Positions 23,604-36,366 of a stretch of DNA of 64,000 nucleotides are shown in pieces. Location of the stretch: the NCBI GenBank assembly GCA_033439265.1, contig JAVTVX010000027.1, forward strand, positions 2,495,001 to 2,559,000. Direction: 5' to 3'. Source of the stretch: Dillenia suffruticosa (Eukaryota > Streptophyta > Magnoliopsida > Dilleniales > Dilleniaceae). Both the position numbers and the translations under genes were made by a program. Under the pieces are notes generated by a model. The model saw only the letters and a program-made list of their open reading frames with translations, was not told where the DNA came from and searched no databases. The number at the start of each line of letters is the position of its first letter. Position 1 is the first letter of the stretch.

Positions 23604-26154
23604 TTACCTTCAGAGCGAGCCCCAACTTTAGGTCCATCTCTAAAATCCGACCCAGCCAGGAAAATAGGTAGAAAAATCTGGACCCAACTCACCAACCCCT
23701 GCGTTAGGCCTGAGCTCGGACATAATTCCTAGACCCCACCTCCGAGTTGGGTCCAGGTCAAGACCCAAGTGACTAGTTTTTATTGTTCTTTTTTTTTTTT
23801 TTGATTGTATAGGGAATTGATTATTAGGTTAGACGAAGGATTTATAGCACCGTCCCTTTGAATCTTGTAGTCTTGTAGGTGTATGATAAGATGCAAACCT
23901 GAAAATTTACGAATTGGAAACCCACGCGATGGGCACGTACCCTTTTGGTAAATATGTTTCTTTGAGTGGATTAAGGTAATTAAAAAAGTTTAAGGTTGAA
24001 AGAAAAGAAATCTGTCCTCTTTCCTCTCCTTTGAAACTCCCCCCTTTTTTTAATGGGGTAAGCGGGTAGATGGGATCAGGGAGATTTTCCACACAAGCAA
24101 TCTTTTACTTATTTTTCACCCCTTTATTTTTATTTCTAGTTTCTTCTCCTCCCATTTTCTTTCTCTTTCTCCCTTCATTGCCAAAGATCTTTACAGATTT
24201 TGGGTCTATATATATATATTTTTTTTGTATATATGAATTTAGAGTCCCCCTCTTAATCCTTGTCTCGTTTCATTACCAAAGAAAAAGGAGTTTACCTTTT
24301 TTTTTTAATGGATTTAGGGTTTTTTTTTTGTCTTTCTTTTCTTCTTTCATTTGGGCTGCATTGTTTTTTTATATACTTGGACCTTTTGGTATCCGGGCTT
24401 CGTCCCGACTAATCCGAAATTAACCTAACTGTCGGGTCTCATTTGCGGGGAGATTTCTAACATTAGATTTTCCGTATCTAGTGGAAGTCGAACTAAAAAA
24501 CGAAGATATCTTTCCTACCTATACTAACAAGTGATGGTTTGGGATGCATTGTTTGCTTGATGCGGTGATCGCATGAACCTTTAGAGTGCCTTGGTGTAAC
24601 TTCAATGGCCAGTATGTTAGTGAAAATGGTTGTAAACATGCCCTACCGTCCTTCTCCGCTATGTATACTCTGATTTTCCCTTTTTTTTGTTTAGTTTACT
24701 TGGGGTGTCAAAAATTTTGTTCAGTAAATGTTCAAGGATGGAATCCTGCAACAAGTTAAGATCATACACTCTCGTGGTTTTCTTTTCTTTTCTTTCTTCT
24801 GTGTGGGGTCCTGTTTTGCTCAGTTAGTATGCTCACAAAGCCATTGAGACAGAATCAGAAGAATCCAATTCTGAATGCCATTACCAAAACTTGTAATGGG
24901 ACTTGACCATTCTGATGCTTATGCTTCCACATCAATTTTGCTTGCTTTTCAATTTGTGGGTGTTTTAACACTTTTAATTTACATCAAAGCATAGCAATAC
25001 AGAAACCTAAAACAGATAGAAGCATGCTAAATAAAAACCTACTAAAAATCAGAAAAGCTTATTTCTTCAAATTAACAAAAAATCTATTAATAATGCTACA
25101 CAGAGCCATGTTAAACAAAAAATAGATTTCAAAAAAATGTCTTCCCAACCTTCAAAATACTTAAAAAAAAAAATCTTCCGATCGTCAATAATACTTCTTC
25201 AAGAGTAAAAGAAAGAGAAACGTGGAATTCCACACACACACACACACAAAGGCTGTTCTTCCTTCTTTGAGAGTGAAGAGAGAGATTTAAAAATGTGAGG
25301 AGAAGGTATTAGAAGAAAAGGAAACTAAATAGTAAAGGAGTGGGAAAAAAAAAAAAAGAAAAACTTGGGTTTAAAGATAAAAATAGGAAAAATTTTCCTT
25401 TTCTTTTTTCTTAATTAATTTGATAAATAAATAAAAGAACGCGCACGTAGACCGGCAAGGAGGCATTTAATCTTGATCCATATAACATTACTAGGCTACA
25501 AACCTATTTAGCCCCTCACAACCATTACCATTTTACCCCGCTCTGCAATGAGAAGGACATGCGGGCTTCCTGCCGCGGGCTTCCTGCCAGGGACCAAGCG
25601 CATGGCTCATCAATATTGTTCTTCTCCTAAACAGCAAACGGGTGGCCTGGAAGCAACAAGCCAGCAATACTGGATGGTGAACTGTGCCATGCAAAGCACC
25701 GTCCCTCTCGCCACATCACCACGTTTCATTTTGGTGGACCAGGTGGTCGAGAGGCATCAGCATTCACCGTTACACACTTGAATCAAGGAGAAGATGCAGT
25801 TGAAGCTCGGTGCAGACTGGCCACGAAAAGCCAAGAATACTGATTCTGATGACAAACACAAAAAGTGAGGAGTGAGGACTTGGCCCCTGAGGAGTCAATA
25901 GTTTTACACAGTAAAAGAAATGAACCATGCAAAGAAGATGGTGCCTGGAGCTCAGTGATTTTATCACTTTTAGTTGTCCTATGTATAATGCTTCCGATAC
26001 AACTTGCCCCCACAAGTTTCTGCCTTGGAGACTATGAATTCCTTTGATTTTGCAATAATGACCATCCATTATGTCTTCCATTTGGGTCTTCTTTTCATGG
26101 AGCGATCTCATGAGAAAGAAATCCTACTGCATTCAACTTCTGAAATGAAATCTC
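22159..26154. other. Intergenic between SAL1 and the maturase gene
   Basis: The SAL1 5' flank includes short CT and GA tracts (about 22300-22320, and 22069-22089 within intron 1). From 22440 the DNA is very AT-rich, with an ATT microsatellite at 23562-23603 beside a GC-richer patch (23615-23760). A CpG-rich copy of the dispersed repeat lies at 24385-24510. A pyrimidine-rich stretch (24110-24350) looks like a 5' leader but no gene follows it. A tandem GCGGGCTTCCTGCC pair sits at 25561-25588. I find no supported gene. Confidence 0.45.
24385..24510 (+). repeat. Young-looking copy of the dispersed repeat
   Basis: GGTATCCGGGCTTCGTCCCGACTAATCC marks the family's most conserved box, here with its CpG sites still present. 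It is followed by a GGGTCTCATTTGCGGGGAG box and then AGTGGAAGTCGAACT. AT-rich copies elsewhere can be read as this sequence after C-to-T and G-to-A decay. Confidence 0.6.
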
Positions 26155-29100
26155 TCATTTCCAAGCACCAAAATCAATGGACTGAAGTGATATATTGCCA
26201 AGATGCAGATCTGTTAAATGGTTCTTGCACAGACCCATTCGTCTACCATTCAAGCTGGGATGAATACAACTCGAGAACCCTGTCTTCCATCCTGGGAATT
26301 TCTGTCTCTCCATTACATGAAGGGTGTAAACACTTGGTGCAGCAGCCTGGCATCCCGTCACAAAACAACTACAAGGCCTTGACCGGCTTACCATCCTGGC
26401 CAGAGAGAGCAGACACAAGCCACTATAAAAAGTCCCATACTGTAATGCCTCATGGCAATCAGGTTGCAGAGCAGATAGTTCATTTCCCATCTCATTCTCT
26501 ATCTCTTCCGTGGAGGGGATTCTACTCAGTTCTGACTCAAACTGTTTCTCAATTTCAGTTTCATGTACTCGAAGCTTTGCTGCTAACGTACGGATACATG
26601 ACTTTCTCACTTGATTGCAAATAAGAAGCTTGATCTCATTAAAGTTATCACTTGCACTGTACCATCTAATCCACCGATAAACAAGACCTGTAAACCAATT
26701 TATAATTTGCTCATTGTCTAGTAAAATTAACATATTGGATGCCCGGGGATAGCCTCCTGCATTAGTCAATCCATATCGTTGAAGGCATTTATTAATAGTG
26801 TTAACTGGAGCAATGACCTCAGTGGAGGTGACAGATTCTGAAGCAGAAGCATTGGGCAAAAGAGCAAGTGTTGCTGCTGTCTCTGTAGAAATAAATTCTT
26901 CTGCGAGCTTCTGGAATTCATAATAAGAATCTCTAAGTTCTTGGGGAAGGGCTGGTTCAGCAACATACTTGGATAAGATGACTTCTTCATTCTCAGCAAC
27001 TTTGGCATTTATGCTTTGCATCCATATCTTTAGTAAATGTTTGTACCAATGATCAGTTTTCATCCCCTCCTTACGATAGCAAGAAATTTGTCTCAACATA
27101 GAGCTACTGTCGGCTAAATGCCTAATCTCCGATTCTTTGACCTTTTTCAAACCATGTGCCAGCCATTTTCGCCCTATTCTGAGTGTACCAGTATCCCAAG
27201 CTTCTTGTTTCTGCGAAGCAAACAACTTGACCTTTTCTTTTAACTTGTGAACAGCTCTTACAGCAGGACCTTCTCTCACTTTTTGTGTAACTAAACTACC
27301 AAGAAAGCGGATTCCATGACGTCCATCACAGGGTATTATTTCAGTGTCATCAACATCCAGATAGAGAGAACTCTGCATATACTTTTGAACCTCACTTTTA
27401 AATTTGAGAGCATCATCCTTGGAACCTGAAATGGCAAAAAATATCTCATCCATGAAGCGACAAGTATAAAGCCTAAGACTGGATTTTGGAATATCCTGTT
27501 TGGTGTCATCGCCTTTCAGCTGTCTCCTAAACCAGTTTCTCAATTTGGATTGAGATCCATCATGATTTGTATCATGACCTGGATCAAGAGCTTCATATCT
27601 CATTTGCATTCTGTAGAATTCATGGTCAAAAAGATCAAGATATATATTCATTAAAATAGGGGACAGGACTCCCTCTTGTGGAAGACCATGGCCCTTTGGA
27701 AAGCCCCCAAACTCCAGATTGAGCACCTGAGCCTCATGCATTCTTTGTAACATATTGTACAAGCTGGAGTCTTCTATTTTATCCTGCATTGTTGAGATTA
27801 ATTTTTCCAAGACACAAATATCAAGTTTCTTCTTTACCGGCAATGTAAACCACCAATCTGGATTAGAAATCTCTTTGCAGATATACTTCAGTGCAGAGGT
27901 GTGCCCTCTTCCACTTCTGCAGCCATGCGAAAACCGAGAAAAGTGGGGCTTGTAAACAACTTCCAGAACTATCCTAATGGCTTCTTGAACAATCTTCAGC
28001 TTTAAATTTGGAAGGGTAAGAACTTCTTTGTTTGTGCCCCTTGTTGAGATGGTGAAAGTATTTGCCTTGACATCAAAAACACTCAAGAGATCTTCAGCGA
28101 TGGACTCCAAAAAGATGTCTTTACTATTTAGTTCTGGATCAACATTTGAGTTAATTCTAACACAATTAAATGCATCCCAAAGTGTTTCTGGATTTGCTAT
28201 TACTTTACCCATAAGATTGTGAAACTTCCCAGCTACGTATTGCTCTTTTACCCTCTTCTTAATGCGAAGTTCAAAGGTCCTCTTAAGCTCCATTCTGGTC
28301 TTAGGCTTTTGATCATCAGCTTTTGAAGATTCCTCAATCAGACAAGCCAAGTTCTGTGCCAGTTTCATCTTTCTATTTTTCACATCAACATTATCATTCA
28401 TTATGCTCCAAGTAGAGGACAACAAATTGGAAGAATCATCAACAACACAAGCTAAGCTCTTTGCCAATCCTATCTTTGCATTTTTCTCATCATTCTCTTC
28501 AATGACCCAATTGAGGGTAGAGTGAACTGCACAATCTTGCTTTCCTCCAACAGATTTTCCTGGTCAAGAATTATTGTTCCAAATAGATAGTTGAAAAGAG
28601 GGGAAACAATCATACTGTCCAATCCATGAAATTTAGCCTACTTCACATAGATTTCCTCCTTCTGCATCTTTTGATAGAAAATGAAAACCTAGCCTATATA
28701 CATAATTAGTTCAAAAAAAATGAAAAATGAAAAACTCTAGTTACACTAACAAACAGCATCCAATGGACAGAATCCCCAGCAATTGGCATGGAAAGTGGTA
28801 GGCGCAAGTTAAGCTTATTTCCACTATTTAGCCAATCAAACACAGAGTAAAAAAAGTTAGTATATAAGTTGGATGGTTTTTGCAGCACAGTGAGGAACTT
28901 TTTTTTATCAGAAATTCACACTGGCTACCTGGATATTTCGTAGTGTCTGTGATGTGTTCTTATCTACACCAATGGGCTCCAATCTAAGGATATTCTTTAA
29001 AACAATTTAATTGAATAAAATTCATAGAATATGGTTATAAATATTCGCAAATGCCAAGTCATAGGAAATTAAAAAGGACAAGAGTAATCCAAACCACACT

Positions 29101-29461
29101 TAATTAATATAAGCTAGAAAGCTGTAAGTCGAGAATGAAGTTATAATCTCAAACTTCAGATGAAAAAAATTCATGGAAAAACTGGTTTTTAAGATGATAA
29201 GAAAGGCAGTGACACAAATAAATAATACATACCCATTTCTCTGAACCCTAAATTTGTTCTAAGCATGACCTATTACATTTTATCACTATTATTGAAAAGA
29301 GAAAATAAAACCCACATCCGAGTTGCAATTAAGTGGTAAACTAATGGCTTACCTCCATGAAAGAGCGAAGTTGAAGAGACCCCAAAAAGGCGCGAATGTT
29401 GCAGAATTGCACATTTAAAAAAATTGCGTCTGCAAAGACGTGATGAACTCATGAATCCCAT
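26155..29461 (-). CDS. NMAT3: Nuclear-encoded mitochondrial group II intron maturase (nMAT3-like)
   Basis: Two exons, 29353-29461 and 26155-28559, joined across a phase-1 GT-AG intron, give 837 residues. The ATG at 29459-29461 opens MGFMSSSRLCRRNFFKC, an Arg- and Ser-rich sequence fitting mitochondrial import. Nuclear maturases help splice organellar group II introns, chiefly in complex I transcripts. A reverse-transcriptase fold is recognisable: HGCRSGRGHTSALKYI, then GLPQEGVLSPILMNIYLD (about 328-345), then RFMDEIFFAISGSKDDALKF where catalytic YADD reads FMDE (405-408). The first catalytic Asp region (DWWFTLPVKKKLDI) is also degenerate. A maturase X domain follows. The C-terminus (CIHPSLNGRRMGLCKNHL) looks like a remnant of the endonuclease zinc-binding region. 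Residues 50-80 and 85-115 are a diverged tandem repeat ending LAC..(D/E)(D/E)SS. Assignment to nMAT3 over nMAT4 is from memory and uncertain; the family is secure. Confidence 0.88.
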
Positions 29462-29704
29462 TTTTCTTAACTTGGTAGTGTTGCTATTCAGCACAATGTG
29501 TTGAAGAAACACATATTCGAATTTGATGTTCCATTTGTTCCTCTATAGCACTGAAAAGGACACAATTCTTTGTAGAGCATTTCAACAAACAGCTTGTGCG
29601 CAAATGGAATGTTTGATGAATTGAATTCAGCATCCGACTAACTTCCAAGCCTTAAGATCAAAGCTGAACGCTTACCCACATACACACAATAAAGATGCAC
29701 ATAT

Positions 29705-29707
<3 letters not shown>

Positions 29708-29749
<42 letters not shown>
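29708..29749. repeat. (GA)n microsatellite upstream of the maturase gene
   Basis: About 21 uninterrupted GA units, roughly 250 bases 5' of the maturase start. On the coding strand this is a CT tract, common in plant 5' leaders and core promoters. Confidence 0.9.
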
Positions 29750-29752
<3 letters not shown>

Positions 29753-30284
29753 TAGAAATTGCTCTCTCAAACGCCAGTTGACCGTTGGGATTAGACTGGG
29801 CTCAAGCTCTATCTCCCCTTGGCCCTCATTTATTTCCTCTCCTCTAATTGGATTCGATTTAAATATGGGCCCGGTCTAGTCCAATGATCAGGCCCAATTC
29901 TCTAGCCCAAGCTTAGTCATTCTTTTTTTTTTTTTTTGGTTACAATGAAATTAAGGTAGGATCACGAGGATGGGAGGGGGATCATGAGGATGGGAGAGGA
30001 GTTATGACCATTAAACTATCTTTTTATAAATCTTTATCATTCTTTTCACCATCCGAATTAAAATAATAGACAAAAAATTATGTAATAATAATAGTTTTAG
30101 TTTTTTATATAGAAATTTAATTTTAACTTGTAAAACAAAAGATTTTTTTTTAACTGAAAAAAAGTTATAAATAAAATCAAATTAAGCTAAGTTGGGATGA
30201 ATTGAGTTTTTTGAAAAATATTCTTTGCTCGAAAATTGACTAAATCTTTTTTTTTCCTTTTTACTCATGGGGGCAAGGCTCAAG

Positions 30285-30485
30285 GTAAATAGAAAAGAAC
30301 ATGGCAGAAACTCTACCCGGACTAACACTTATTGATGTAAATGGGATGAGCATCTCCGTCCCTTAATCAGGTTAGGAGTTTAACTCCCCTTAACCACAGA
30401 AAAAATAATGTTGGGAGATTCGTCCCCATAAAGTGAGCTCTATAATAGTCAATCTAGATTAGTCGGGATAAAATTCAAAATATTG
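30285..30485 (-). repeat. Longest copy of the dispersed repeat family
   Basis: Read on the minus strand it gives TTTTATCCCGACTAATCTAG, then a CTCACTTTATGGGGACGAATC box, then TGGTTAAGGGGAGTTAAACT and a GGACGGAGATGCTCATCCC box. It extends past the point where other copies in this window become unreadable, so it is the best guide to the element's 3' half. Confidence 0.55.
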
Positions 30486-30550
30486 AATAGTGGTCGAGCC
30501 ATAAAAAAAAAAGGAAAAAAAAAAAAGAAACCATACCCAGCAGTAGGAGC

Positions 30551-30587
30551 GTATCATTCTCGGCCCTTCGGCTGAGATGAAAAGTGG
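30551..30587 (+). ncRNA. U2 snRNA-like 5' hairpin fragment (likely relic)
   Basis: TATCATTCTCGGCCCTTCGG then CTGAGATGAAAAGTG aligns with the first 35 or so bases of spliceosomal U2 RNA (ATACCTTTCTCGGCC then TTTTGGCTAAGATCAAGTG). The stem is kept by paired changes. Downstream the match stops, with no branch-point-recognition sequence, and no upstream snRNA promoter element is visible. A retroposed or coincidental fragment is more likely than a gene. Confidence 0.35.
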
Positions 30588-33500
30588 GGGAGACCCCAAG
30601 AAAGTCCGAGGTTTAAAGGAGGCAGTGGGCCTGGGCTAGGCCTACAAACATTGGTTGGAAGTTTTAACTTTTGGACAAGTCAAAATCTTTATTTGCTTAT
30701 ATTAATCAATAAGAATGTTAAAAAGGATTTCAAATTTAAATTTTAGTATGGCAAAAAATAAATAAAAATAAAACAAATCGTCTATGAGTTATAATTCAAT
30801 TGATTTCATCATTATTTTCGTTAAATATATGGAATTTGAGATTTCCTATGTATTGGGGAAAAAAAAAAGATCCAACAACCACAACAAAAAGAAGACAAGT
30901 AGCCATAAAAAAAAAAAAGAAAAGAAGATAAGTCAATTCTGAGGTAATTTGAGTTTGAGAAAGAGCAAGTGTGTTGTTAACTAGAACTAGGTTGAGCCTT
31001 CCATGGGGTGAGGATCAATTTAGATTTGAGTTTTGGTTAATTCAATTCGGTTTTACGAAAACAGTAATCGAATTAAAATCAAACTGTTATTTTGTTATTT
31101 GATTTCTTTTTTTTTTTTTTGGGTGAAGAGGGAATCCGGTAATTGTTATGTGATTTCTGATTGTTTATTTTTCATTTTGGTTTCAATTTTGTTGAAAAAT
31201 ATTTGAATTTATAGCAAAATCATTTCAAAAAATTTTAAAATTTGTGTTGTAATCCAGACCGTAAAGTTCACAACAAAATTTCATGTTATGATCTTAAAGA
31301 ATAATATAAAAACATTAAACAAGTCAAATTTGATTAAAAATTACCAAATGGCCCAAAAAATTATTTTATAGCAAATGGGTAATTTTGTCTCATTTACTTT
31401 AACAATTTAAATTTTCCTATGTTTAATTTCACCTCTAATATCAATAATGTATCCAAACAAAACTAAATCATAATATCCTCAAATTATAATAAAAAGCAAA
31501 TTATTAAAATCTAAATAATAATTAAATGTTTAAATATTTTCTAACTAACCCCAGTCATATAACGGTGAAACCCCCCCCCCCCCAAAAAAAAAGGGAAAAC
31601 CCAAAAAACAAAGAGAAGAAAAGGGACAAACCAGGCTTTGTATGGACATGAGAGAGAGAGCTTCCTAATTTTTGTCGATAAGTTTTAGCTTAAGTGATAT
31701 TAATCTTTATTTTCTTATATAGACTCAAGTTTTAACTTAAATGTTAAGACTATTTAAAAAAATAATAATAAAAATAACTTGAATTCAAAATTTTTAAAGA
31801 AAAAAAAATAGTAACAGTTGAGTTATTATTAATTAACACTTAAACATTAACAACGACAGGCAACTACCATACATGATGTTTCTTCATGCTTTTTTTTTCG
31901 ATCATCTTTCTCTTTCTCTTTTTTTTTTTAATCAAACGATATTTAAATTCATATTTTGACTAATTTGATTCGAATGTTATCAGGGAAAATTCTACTAATA
32001 TAGGTTTTTTTATTTTTAAATTTTAAATTTAAAATTTGATTAAAAAATCTTAACAAATAAAATTTGTTGCAATTGATCCCAATATCACGATTATTTGTAA
32101 AGAGAATTGGTTTTTTTTTTTTTTTTTTTTTGGCCTGGGGGAGGCAAAGATGTCTTAATTATACATTAATCTAATCCCTATAGTGTGAAAATCTTAACAT
32201 GCGCCGGGAAAAAAAATTTTTGGAAACTTTTGAAGCCCTCTTTTAAGCATCTTTGCACCGCATATTTCTAGGTTTGTTGAACTTGTTGTGGACCTTAGAT
32301 TATTGATTAATTTTACACGTCCTAGTCAAAGTTTAAAATTATCAAATATAATAAATATAGTTTATTAATTCATCATACAAAATATAGTTGTTAATTCACA
32401 AATTTATAATTTCTATTTTGATATATCTTTTATAATTTTTTTTATAAATCGATATTCCGTAACTATTTTAACCAAACTAAATTCGATTCGATCTGAGTTG
32501 AGTTTTAGAAGGGCAAAAATCTCTCGTCATTTATTTTTTTCATACACAGAATTCGAACAGTATCTGGTCACTGAATCAGCAACACATCAGTTCTTTTATA
32601 TTTTTAGTGGGGCAATGTTTGGGAGTTTGTGGAATAGGCAAAAAGATATCAATTTTTAACCAATAAAATGTTTTGAAATAACACCAAATAGATTTATAAA
32701 TTGCTTCTATATCGATATGGGTGAGTTTATAGAAAGAAAATGATATATAAATTTATTTTAATTGTGATCTAAGGACATAAAAACAATAACAAGAACAATT
32801 TGACCCACCACTATCTATTATCATTATATGTAGGTCCATCATCGTCGTCATCAATATCTACTCCAAGGTGGGTATGTTTGAATTGTTCATATGGCGGACA
32901 AGATAGTGTTCAAAGCCCACAATTTCTTCATATAATCTCATTATTAATCTCTCATTTTTTGTGGCCTTACATTTGTTTCCTTCCTGTTTGTCTTTCTCTA
33001 ACTTTTCAATTTCTTTTCACCAATCAGACTTGATTAAGGGGCATATGTAGTGTTCTCCTTTTGCCTACGCAGATGATAGAGAAATAGATTCGCTAGAAGA
33101 CTACGAAAGAAGGTAAGTTGTCTTTCCCCCACCACAAACCACAATTGGGTTTTGGATTCATCATATAAAAATCTCATAAAGTGCAGACTTTGTGCAATGT
33201 GACATACTGCACTTTCAATGTTATTAAAAAAGGAAAAAAGAAACACAGGTGGGCTCAACACAAATAGATATATTTTTTAATATAATTAAACAGTATCTGA
33301 AATTATATTTCGATTAATTCTATTCAAACATTGTTTTGATCAATTTAAAGGGGAGTTCTTTCAAATAGTTTTTTTTATTCTCAAATTTCGAATCTGAAAT
33401 TTGATTAGGGAATCTAATACACTTATCCACTAAACTGACTGTCTGTTGATAACACGAATAGATATTACTAGAGAATTATTTATTTAATAAGTTTTTTTAT

Positions 33501-35026
33501 TGGAACAATATTTAATAATTATTTGAAAAGAGCTACTTTTATGGTATAGTTCTAAATTTAAATTCCAAAAAGAAAAAAAAAATCTCTTTTTATTTCATTG
33601 GTGATATCAAATTTAGCACAATATCACAATATTGTAATCATTCGAGTTTTGTCATTTTGACAAATTTAAATATTATTTTTGAAATATTTCTAACAGTTTC
33701 GAAATCTATATTATTGTTAAGACTTTGATCTGATCGGTAAAAATAGTGAAATAATTAGATTAGTTCATCGCGGCTAATTCATTTACCTAAATTAGGAAAA
33801 AGAATTTGAGCCGAACCCTTAGGTTAGAATGAGGTCCGATTAAAATGTGCAAGTTTCTTCTCCTAGTCTAACCAGAAATCTCTGAGTATCTTATCGGCAA
33901 CTTTCAATGTATGGGTTAAAATTTAGGAATAAAAAATATTATATTAAAAAGATACTCCTAAATGAAGTCCCGATCGATATTCAAACCAAATTTATCATAA
34001 TATAATTATGGATATCTATGGTTTGGTAAAAACATAAAGGTCCCATGATACAAAGCCTTTTTGATTTCGGACCCCATGAGCTGCAATAAATTGACTAATT
34101 AGGGAATCTTTTATTTGATTGTTAGGTCAGTCAAAGAAAGGCACTGGATTCATTATTTTTTTGGGATTGGGACATGATTTTGGAGCTCATATGTCATGGT
34201 TTATTCCACGAATTTCGATTAAAGAATTCCATTAGGTATTACAAATTCAATTTGGAATTGATTCGGGTAGGGTGTCATCCAAAAACGAGAATTCTTGAAA
34301 ATCTTCAATTTTGAAGAAAAATAAATAAATAAGTGTGTTATTTTTTTGTGAAGCGAATTCTTATCATCAACTGGTATCTGAATTTCGTCTAACTAATCAT
34401 GTTTAAATACTGTGAAGTCATTTAAAAGCTGACTTTTCTAAATCTCATTTACTCTCTTAAATCTCATTTTTTTATTTTTATAACTCGAACCCAAAATCTA
34501 TAGTTAAGAGTACAACGCAACGAGAGTTTGATATAAATGTATCATCATATAACATAGTTGCCAAAATACTTGAATGTTTATTATGATTCAAGTTCAGGGA
34601 TAGAAATCTAGGATTCTTTATTATAATTAAGAATTTCTGGCCATTAAATGATCAAAAGAATAATTGGAATAATTTCTCTTTTATTTTTTTAAATAAAATG
34701 TGTAAGGGACAAATATCATTACTAAATAAATTATCATAATTCTATTTAAATACCAATAAAACTTCATTATTGTCGGTTCATATGCAATTCATATAACATA
34801 TCATATTAAAAACCTTTTAATTCAAAAATAATTCAAAGTTTCTCGTCAAGTGGAAGTTCTTTTATTTTTTTTTTATTATATTAAAATTTGAATTTAGAAT
34901 TATTAAATTAGAAAAGAAAAATTATAATAATGTACAAGCGTTTCTAATAACTATATAGTGTACTCTCTCTGGGCGAGGGTTTTCATGCGTTGAGTAATGT
35001 TTTCATGCACAAATTAAATGGTCTTG

Positions 35027-35185
35027 ATCCGGTGGTTTTCACCATTATTGCTCTCCCCATGCACCTTGCGTCCACCATTACTGACCCCCTCCTCCTCCCC
35101 CACCTCGTGATATTCGAGATTTTGGTGCCATCCGGTGGTTTTCATCATTATTGCTCTCCCCATGCACCTTGCGTCCACCATTACT
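35027..35185 (+). repeat. 56-bp direct duplication
   Basis: The 56 bases at 35027-35082 recur at 35130-35185 with very few changes (both begin ATCCGGTGGTTTTC and contain TCTCCCCATGCACCTTGCG). The offset is 103 bases and a C-rich spacer separates them. Confidence 0.85.
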
Positions 35186-35645
35186 CACATGGTGATAATA
35201 TTTGAGTTAATCGATTAATTTAATTTAAATATTATAAAAATTAATTTAAGTATAAATTTTTTTTATATCTATTTTTTCATCTTAAATAATTAAATTTAAA
35301 ATTTTAATTAAAAAAATTAATATTTTATTATTAAACTTACATGATATTGATTATATATATATATGGCAAAACAAGTTATATTTATTTCACTTAAAAATTA
35401 ATAAATTAAATCCACAGAATTCTTACAATACAAATTATTTAATTCTAAATTTAAATATATATTTCTTTTAATAATTTAAATTGTTTGAGATATTTGTATT
35501 ATATCAGTTGTAATTATAGTAGCATTATTATCTATACTCCACTTTTCCAAGTTTTCAACTAAGTTGGGTTCATTCAAACTTCAAAGACGTTATCAATTAT
35601 TCTTCCTTTTGTGGGTCAGCTTTGACTGGGTTGATAAATATGGAA

Positions 35646-35677
<32 letters not shown>

Positions 35678-36366
35678 AGTCCATGTTTTCCATTGAATTA
35701 TTATATATTATTAGTCGCTATCTCACGGTCTTACAACAGGATAAGGCCATCCCGTAGGCTATCCCTTACGTTTGTATCTTGTGTTCTGTTCCGATTCCTC
35801 CAACTAAGATTCACCCCTCTATCTCTCTCTTACATGGGTTATCTGTCAGTTTGAACTCAAAAAACTGCAAAAACTTCACAAATGCCACTCTCTCTCTTAT
35901 CTGCTCCCACTACGTTCTTCCATGTCCTAAAACTCACTTCCTTTAATCTATCACCTGACCCACTTCACTCAAATTTAGCTACTCTTCTGCAATAAGCCAA
36001 AAGTTTTAGCCTTAGACACTCTTCTTGATGAAATCTACTTGCACAAATAGCTGATACTCTTATCTGTTCACTTCACATTTCATAATTTCATAATTTCATA
36101 ATTTCCTCACTTTCTTCATTTATGTTATTGTTATTCTCTTCAGATTCCTTCAACTAAGATCTCTCTCTCTCTCTCTCTCTCTCACGCGCGCGCGCACACA
36201 CACACAATTCCTACCATTACAGGCTTCCAAGTCTCGAGCTTCATGTATTCTATCGCGTTGATCAGTCACTTCCTAATAACATTTCTCCACTACCCTTCTT
36301 GAATTGAGCTGTTTAATTCCACAATCCCAAAAAGAACACAAACTCCCCCCCCCCGGCCCCCAAACA

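Larger units (their letters stand above)
29513..36366. other. Repeat-rich intergenic region
   Basis: Nearly 7 kb without a supported gene. It holds a GA microsatellite (29708-29749), a long reverse-orientation copy of the dispersed repeat (30285-30485), a U2-like hairpin (30551-30587), decayed repeat copies at about 31905-32075, 33278-33440, 34345-34510 and 35205-35340, a 56-bp direct duplication (35027-35185) and a GA tract (35644-35671). The last few hundred bases carry CT and CG/CA tracts (36163-36206) in the probable 5' leader of the U-box gene. Confidence 0.5.

Noticed and set aside
24070..24423. 117-residue ORF on the plus strand
   Set aside because: Phe/Leu-rich translation of pyrimidine-rich DNA that ends inside a dispersed repeat.
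26004..26624. 206-residue ORF on the plus strand
   Set aside because: Mostly antisense to the conserved C-terminus of the maturase; no domain of its own.
29462..29512. Earlier start for the maturase
   Set aside because: The frame would start at GTG; the ATG at 29461 opens an import-like peptide.
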